A stretch of DNA of 64,000 nucleotides from Apodemus sylvaticus (taxonomy: Eukaryota > Chordata > Mammalia > Rodentia > Muridae), in assembly GCF_947179515.1 (NCBI RefSeq), contig NC_067481.1, forward strand, positions 87,979,547 to 88,043,546. Reading direction: 5' to 3'. Position numbers and translations under genes: made by a program. The notes beneath the pieces are model-generated. The model was not told the DNA's origin. It ran no database searches and worked only from the letters and a program-made list of their open reading frames with translations. Positions 59,043-64,000 of this stretch are shown piece by piece (position 1 is the first letter of the stretch; each line of letters starts with the position of its first letter).

Positions 59043-60379
59043 TAAACATGAAGGCTTCTGAAATATCTTTAAGTCTTAATTTTTGAAATAACAGAATTAC
59101 AGAATACCCATTGATTCTCTTCTCGCATCAGGATGAGTTAATTTGGAAACTTTTGATCAGTTTTGCATGACCATAGGCACATGGGTCCCTGCATGCTTGC
59201 CATGCAGTAAGATTTTAATATGGACTTTTTAGATTAATAAACTGTCCTAAGAAATTGCTCTGGTTCTTCCAACCCTTAAGAGGTCCCAAGTTCCTTCCTC
59301 ATCTTTCAGAGTTTTATGTCTTATTCTTGACATCTAAAGTTCCTTTTTGTGCATCTCTCCATCACATCCCTTGGTTTTCTACTGCTCAAACCAAAAGAGA
59401 ATGAAGCATTTTAAATGTGAAGAGATCCTTTCTTCAGAGAACCCGGACCTAGTACAGAGAAAACAATATACTTCAGATATGTCTTTAGAATCCCTTTACA
59501 AACAGATTAAAATGAAAATAAACTAGACAGGGTGGCTTCTAAATGAGTCTCTCTCAGTCATCTCCTGCTATGGACATTTTCTTTCTTGTCTGTCATCTGT
59601 GGACAGTTTCTTCCTAATCCTTCAAACATAAGCTGAAAATTCCCAGATCATTCCTTTTACCTGATTTAATAGTTTTTCTGCTATTGGTTTGTATCTTTGC
59701 TTGATTATTCCTACTTACAACATCAATTCCTTCTCCCTGTTCTTCCTTCTATGCTACTCTAAAGACAAACCAATAAATATTAGCTGGGAGTTCATCATGC
59801 TTTTATTACTTATGAAACTGATAACAAATGTGGCTATAGCATCATGCAGGTTTTGTTCATTTGGTCTAGAGTAATGTGGAGAGAGGAAGGTAGCTTAACA
59901 AGCTGCAGTAGGATCATGTTGGGACCTAATTGATTACTCTCCTGCTTCCTTGGCTGTTTGATATCGAGTGGGACCAGGTTGAACATGATGACCTCTTTTC
60001 AGCCTTTTGGATGGAGAGAAAGATGCATGAGAACACACACAGTACTTTTAAAACTTGAGGTAGAGATGCCATAAACAGAGTTTAGTAGGCAAGAAATGTG
60101 AATTACCCTGAGATTTAAGAGAAAAAAGAAAAACAACACTATCTTCCTGAGACTCTTACTTTTAAGTAGAGGAGGGAGAGCTAGGATCCCAGTAAACAGG
60201 GCGCCATGCCTGTCTATTCCTTGCCCTTCAGGACAATGCCAATCTCATCTCAATGCATCAAGAGCTTCCCTGATGACATCAGCAATTACACACACCCTTC
60301 ATTTGTTCCTTGCTGTACAGCTCATTTAATAACCAATTAAAATGTATATCCTAATAGTTAATTCTTAAATGCAATTTTA
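59043..60379. other. Single-copy DNA, no feature seen
   Basis: 59570-59780 has a weak L2-like flavour that I could not confirm. Confidence 0.45.
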
Positions 60380-60475
60380 AATCTAGCCATTTCATACACC
60401 ACAGAAATTAACACACAGTAGGCACTCAAATAGTTTGTGGTTCAAAAATGTGTTGGAATAGAATTGAGGCTATTT
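60380..60475 (+). mobile_element. L2/MIR-type 3' end
   Basis: 'acacacagtaggcactcaaa' followed by 'tagtttgtgg' matches the shared L2/MIR terminus. Only the end is visible. Confidence 0.55.
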
Positions 60476-61385
60476 AACATCCTTGATTGCTTTTGCTAGC
60501 ACTTACCCTAATGTGTTTAAAACTTGAGCTTCTTCATTAATATTCAAGACAGAGAACTATTATCTTAAAGCAAACTAAACTTTGCTAGCTTCAAAAGCAG
60601 AGATAATAAACTACTGAGCCCACTAAGGGCGAGTGTCTTTGAAGTGATATGTAGGAATGGGGAATTAATCAGCAGCATTAACTGTTTCTTGGAGGCTCAC
60701 GGGCAGGGCTGCATTTTCAGAAAAGAATCCTTTACTTACAAGAATGACAGAAAGGCTGAGTGAGAGAACCACACAAGGCAGTGGCTCATATTGTTAGATC
60801 TGGATACTGAGGTGTAAGAGGGCATGCCCCAGAAGAACTATAGGCTAGGAAATTAAAGAACGACTGCACAGGAAATGAAGACTAGGAGGCTGGAGGTTAT
60901 AGGCCTTTGTCAGTTTGAACAATGAGAGTTAGGTCAAGTAATTAGAGCCTTTTATTTCGGCTAATTCATTTTTATTTTCTTCCCAGTTGGGACTTTCTGA
61001 GTCAGACTTGCTCAATACTCGTTATAGCTCTACAGATGAAACATAATGCTTTCTAGGCTTCAAAAGATGTTGGTGTCTATGACAAAGCCTACCCTTTGTT
61101 TCTGATAAAGAGAAGATAGTGTGGGATGAGAATGAATCAGAACAACAACCTATACAGTGGGAGTTGTTCACATTCACTCATTGACTGCCACGTAGAGGTG
61201 TTGGCCTGATGGTTTTGATAGTGTCACTATCTATTCACTTCATAGATATTAGAACTCTTGCTGCTGCCAGATCTGCTTCTGTGGGAGTTAGTGCGATTCT
61301 TGGGTGCAGTAGGGAGGGGAATGGGAATTATCTTGACAAGCAGAAATGGCTCTTCTTCCTGTTATACACAGAAAAGAAGGGAAGA
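60476..61385. other. Single-copy DNA, no feature seen
   Basis: Nothing recognisable. Confidence 0.5.
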
Positions 61386-61560
61386 TAGAGCTTGGGTTCT
61401 AGAATCATGTTGGTGGTTCTAATCTCTACTGGCCAACGACCTAGTTCTGTAACTCTGGGCAATCCACTGGTCACTTTGGCTTCACTACAAAATTACAATA
61501 CTAGCATCTACTTTCAAAGTATTGTTATAAAATCAGTTATTACCATGTCATAGGAATGCA
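61386..61560 (+). mobile_element. MIR SINE
   Basis: 'gtggttctaatctctactgg', 'gacctagttctgtaactctg' and 'ggcaatccactggtcacttt' follow the MIR core in order. The tRNA-like head is partly lost. Confidence 0.7.
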
Positions 61561-61598
61561 TGAATTTGTACTTTGCCTCCTAGATATCATTTGTAAAA

Positions 61599-61795
61599 AG
61601 ATGTATTTTTTATTTATGCATGAACATCTATCTGTCTGTGTAGGTGCCCTTAGAAGATAGAAAAAAGCACTTCAAATCCCCTGACTGTGGAGTCATAGAC
61701 TGTTGTGAGCTGCCCAAAGTCATAGCTTGGCACTGAATCCTGTTCACCCAAAATAGCAGCAAGTACTTCTAACCACTAAATCATCTCTCTAGGAC
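61599..61795 (-). mobile_element. B3/B2-type SINE
   Basis: 'gtattttttatttatgcatg' is the reversed A-rich tail. 'gactgttgtgagctgccc' lies in the body. 'cttctaaccactaaatcatc' followed by 'tctctagga' is the reversed tRNA-like head. Near full length, moderately diverged. Confidence 0.85.
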
Positions 61796-62574
61796 ACCAT
61801 CTTTAATTTTTGCTAGTCTTTTAACATGTCTTAACTTGGGCTCAGTGGCCCCACTGAGCTACAAAACCATCTCTGAAATAGCATAGCACATTGAATCATC
61901 CATGAACACAGGATTGTCTGTTGGTTTCCTATTTGCTATTTATAATAAGCTCTAAGTCTTTATGTAGTTTAACACAGAAGAATCTGGTGACCTCTCTTTC
62001 TAAGACCCAGATCCATATCTATGTTTATTTTCCTACTCTACCCTGTTGGCTTGTTAATTAAGGTTGAAGTCTACCATAGTCTGGATAGCCTTCTTGGGCA
62101 CAGCCCATTATGGAATACTCCCTTTTTTGGCAGAGTTTCTTCTCTTACCTTGTCTGGGGAATTCAAAAAACCCCCACATGCCTCTCCATGCAGATTGTCA
62201 TATAACCTTACTTAAATCATAGGTTCAACTTCCTTTCTCCTGATAAGAACCAACTCAACTAGCCCCTGAGATGCCTGAATTGCTTTCCCATTCTAAGGAA
62301 GCATTTTGGTACCCTAAGCCTTCAGCCAACAACCTTTGCCCATCTTTTCCCCTGCTGCAATGTCCCCAATTATATAAGCTTTGAATCACTACAAGAAATG
62401 TTGATCTGCCTCCTTCTTGGTCTTCTTTTCTGTACTCACTGGTCTTCCAAAACCCCTGTCTGTTGTCTCTGCTGCCTTTGTCTACATGGACTGCAACTGG
62501 CTAATGAATCAGGAGGGCAGGGAGCACCACATACCCTAAACATCATACTCATTTTCACCAGATAGCTGTCTGAA
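61796..62574. other. Single-copy DNA, no feature seen
   Basis: Pyrimidine-rich in part. No repeat confirmed. Confidence 0.45.
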
Positions 62575-62845
62575 ACCCTTTGTTCTCTTCCTAGCTCATG
62601 GCTGGCTTCTTCAAACTATTGACTTGTGCTCAACGATTGTCTCAAAAATGAATGTTTCAAACCATCCTTCTGGCCTGTTACCTCCTTTAATTTCTCTCCG
62701 AGCCATACGCCTTTTAAAAATTATTCTCATCTTTTCTACAATTTGGTTTTCTGTCTCCTTTACCTCCCACTCAAACAAAACGCTTGTCTTCCTGATTGAT
62801 CCCTTACTTCCTGGGCTTAGGAGTATCCTTAGAACTTAGTAGCAA
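62575..62845 (+). mobile_element. L2 LINE, 3' end
   Basis: 'ggcctgttacctcctttaat', 'tttctgtctcctttacctcc' and 'gcttgtcttcctgattgatc', then 'ttcctgggcttaggag', follow the L2 3' end by order and spacing. The 71-codon frame here is accidental. Confidence 0.5.
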
Positions 62846-63224
62846 CCTGGGATTTATTCAGAGAAGAACCAGAAACAAGCAAGGGAATAGTTAAGCATTT
62901 CTTCAGCTTGTACAGTGATTTAATTTAAAAGCCTTTGCAATGGTATAAGGCACAGGCAAGTACCCAGGACATGCTAGTGACTTTTGTTGTTTTGAAGCAC
63001 CAGGAGAGCACCTCCCACCCAGCATGCAGCCCAGGCCCTGTGCATCCCTCTCCATAGCTTTTTGTGATCCCCCTGATGGCAGTCTTTTTCTGATCTTAAG
63101 AATTCATGTAATTAAATTCAGTTTAAAGTATTTCAATTTATAGGCATTAAGTAGCAGTTGTACATATCACTGCTTATTAAATCAGTTGTAGTCGGGGAGA
63201 ATTGCCACATGTGACAGTAACTGC
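62846..63224. other. Single-copy DNA, no feature seen
   Basis: Nothing recognisable. Confidence 0.5.
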
Positions 63225-63300
63225 TACTGGGGTGAGTCATGGTGAAGTACTTAAGGGGTGCAGCTTTGAAGTCATTTGGACATAAATTCTAATCCTGGCT
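63225..63300 (+). mobile_element. MIR SINE, 5' head
   Basis: 'tttggacataaattctaatc' and the following 'ctggct' resemble the B-box region of MIR. Short and diverged. Confidence 0.45.
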
Positions 63301-63321
63301 GTCCTGGAATTTTTGCTGTCA

Positions 63322-63369
63322 GTTTGTTTGTTTGTTGGTTGGTTGGTTGGTTTGCTTGCTTGCTTGCTT
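63322..63369. repeat. (GTTT)n(GGTT)n(GCTT)n microsatellite
   Basis: Three tetranucleotide variants in strict succession, about 3-4 units each. Confidence 0.95.
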
Positions 63370-63606
63370 AGAAACAATATTAGTCTTCAGCATGACCCCT
63401 CTTGGGTTTGCTTTAAAGGATTAACTTCTTCAAAGCACTATCAGGGAAACAGCATTGACAACACTCAGTTGAAGCCTAATACTTGTGTGGCTAGTACTAA
63501 TATTAAGTAGCAATATTCACCTGTTTAACTAAACCTCCAAATTTGGGGTCATGGATAGTATTCCCCTGCCTTTCCATCAATAGACATGGAACAAAGAACT
63601 TAAAAT
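63370..63606. other. Single-copy DNA, no feature seen
   Basis: Short stretch before the terminal L1. Confidence 0.5.
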
Positions 63607-64000
63607 AGTTTTTTTGTATTCGATATATTTTTTATTTACATTTCAAATGATTTCCCCTTTTCTAGCCCCCCACTCCCCGAAAGTCCCATCAGCCCCCTTC
63701 TCTCCCCCTGTCCTCCCACCCACCCCTTCCCACTTCCCCGTTCTGGTTTTGCCGAATACTGCTTCAATGAGTCTTTCCAGAACAAGGGGCCACTCCTCCT
63801 TTCTTCTTGTACCTCATTTGATGTGTGGATTATGTTTTGGGTATTCCAGTTTTCTAGGTTAATATCCACTTATTAGTGAGTGCATACCATGATTCACCTT
63901 TTGAGTCTGGGTTACCTCACTTAGTATGATGTTCTCCAGCTCCATCCATTTGCCTAAGAATTTCATGAATTCATTGTTTCTAATGCCTGAATAGTACTCC
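63607..64000 (-). mobile_element. Young rat-type L1, runs off the window
   Basis: T-rich tail from 63610, 3' UTR to 63858, then ORF2. Sequence is very close to the copies at 1862 and 16091. The 5' end lies beyond the window, so its length and completeness are unknown. Confidence 0.95.
63859..64000 (-). pseudogene. L1 ORF2 C-terminus (partial, edge of window)
   Basis: The last ~46 codons of ORF2, stop at 63859-63861, read without interruption to the window edge. Whether the rest of ORF2 is present and intact cannot be seen, so 'pseudogene' is a presumption. Confidence 0.7.

Noticed and set aside
1..64000. A new multigene biological system
   Set aside because: No gene cluster, no conserved frames and no RNA genes. 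Everything with recognisable structure is repeat-derived or simple sequence.

Overview
This window is gene-poor mammalian nuclear DNA from a murine rodent, most likely rat. The main evidence is a set of LINE-1 copies whose 3' ends share a rat-type L1 3' UTR, plus older rodent Lx-type L1s, B1/B3/B4 SINEs and a URR1-type hAT element. The family names come from memory of the consensus sequences, because no database search was possible. The DNA is AT-rich, has few CpGs and carries many microsatellites. I found no protein-coding gene, tRNA, rRNA or CRISPR array. Every recognisable coding fragment is the 3' end of a dead L1 ORF2. The other open frames (at most about 113 codons outside repeats) have the length expected by chance.

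Layout. 1-5 kb: a young L1 with a 5' inversion sits inside the 3' UTR of an older Lx, followed by a 37-bp minisatellite and a 16-bp homopyrimidine minisatellite. 5-9.8 kb: single-copy DNA with a cluster of TAATTAG motifs. 9.8-11.3 kb: a B4 SINE split by an Lx insertion, then a 32-bp micro-insertion of an L1 tail and a 22-bp perfect palindrome. 15.7-17 kb: a B1 and an ancient L1 interrupted by a young L1 with a 16-bp target-site duplication (TSD). 19.7-27.7 kb: two L1 3' fragments, a rodent repeat and many microsatellites. 28-35 kb: MIR, B1 and URR1. 37-41 kb: B3, an L1 and more of the same rodent repeat. 42-49.8 kb: MIRs, an Lx with TSD, two overlapping stretches of ancient L1 and an LTR-like block. 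51-53 kb: L2 and an MLT1-type LTR. 55.2 kb: a T-tract flanked by a 13-bp duplication. 56.3-57.6 kb: a second L1 with a 5' inversion. 59-63.3 kb: ID/B4, MIR, B3 and L2 remains. 63.6-64 kb: a young L1 running off the edge.

Nothing here looks like a new multigene system. The value of the window is as a record of retrotransposition outcomes: two twin-priming inversions with duplicated targets, an extreme 5' truncation, a possible tail-only insertion, and nested insertions whose order can be read directly. A few single-copy stretches have the look of conserved regulatory DNA, but conservation cannot be judged from one sequence.
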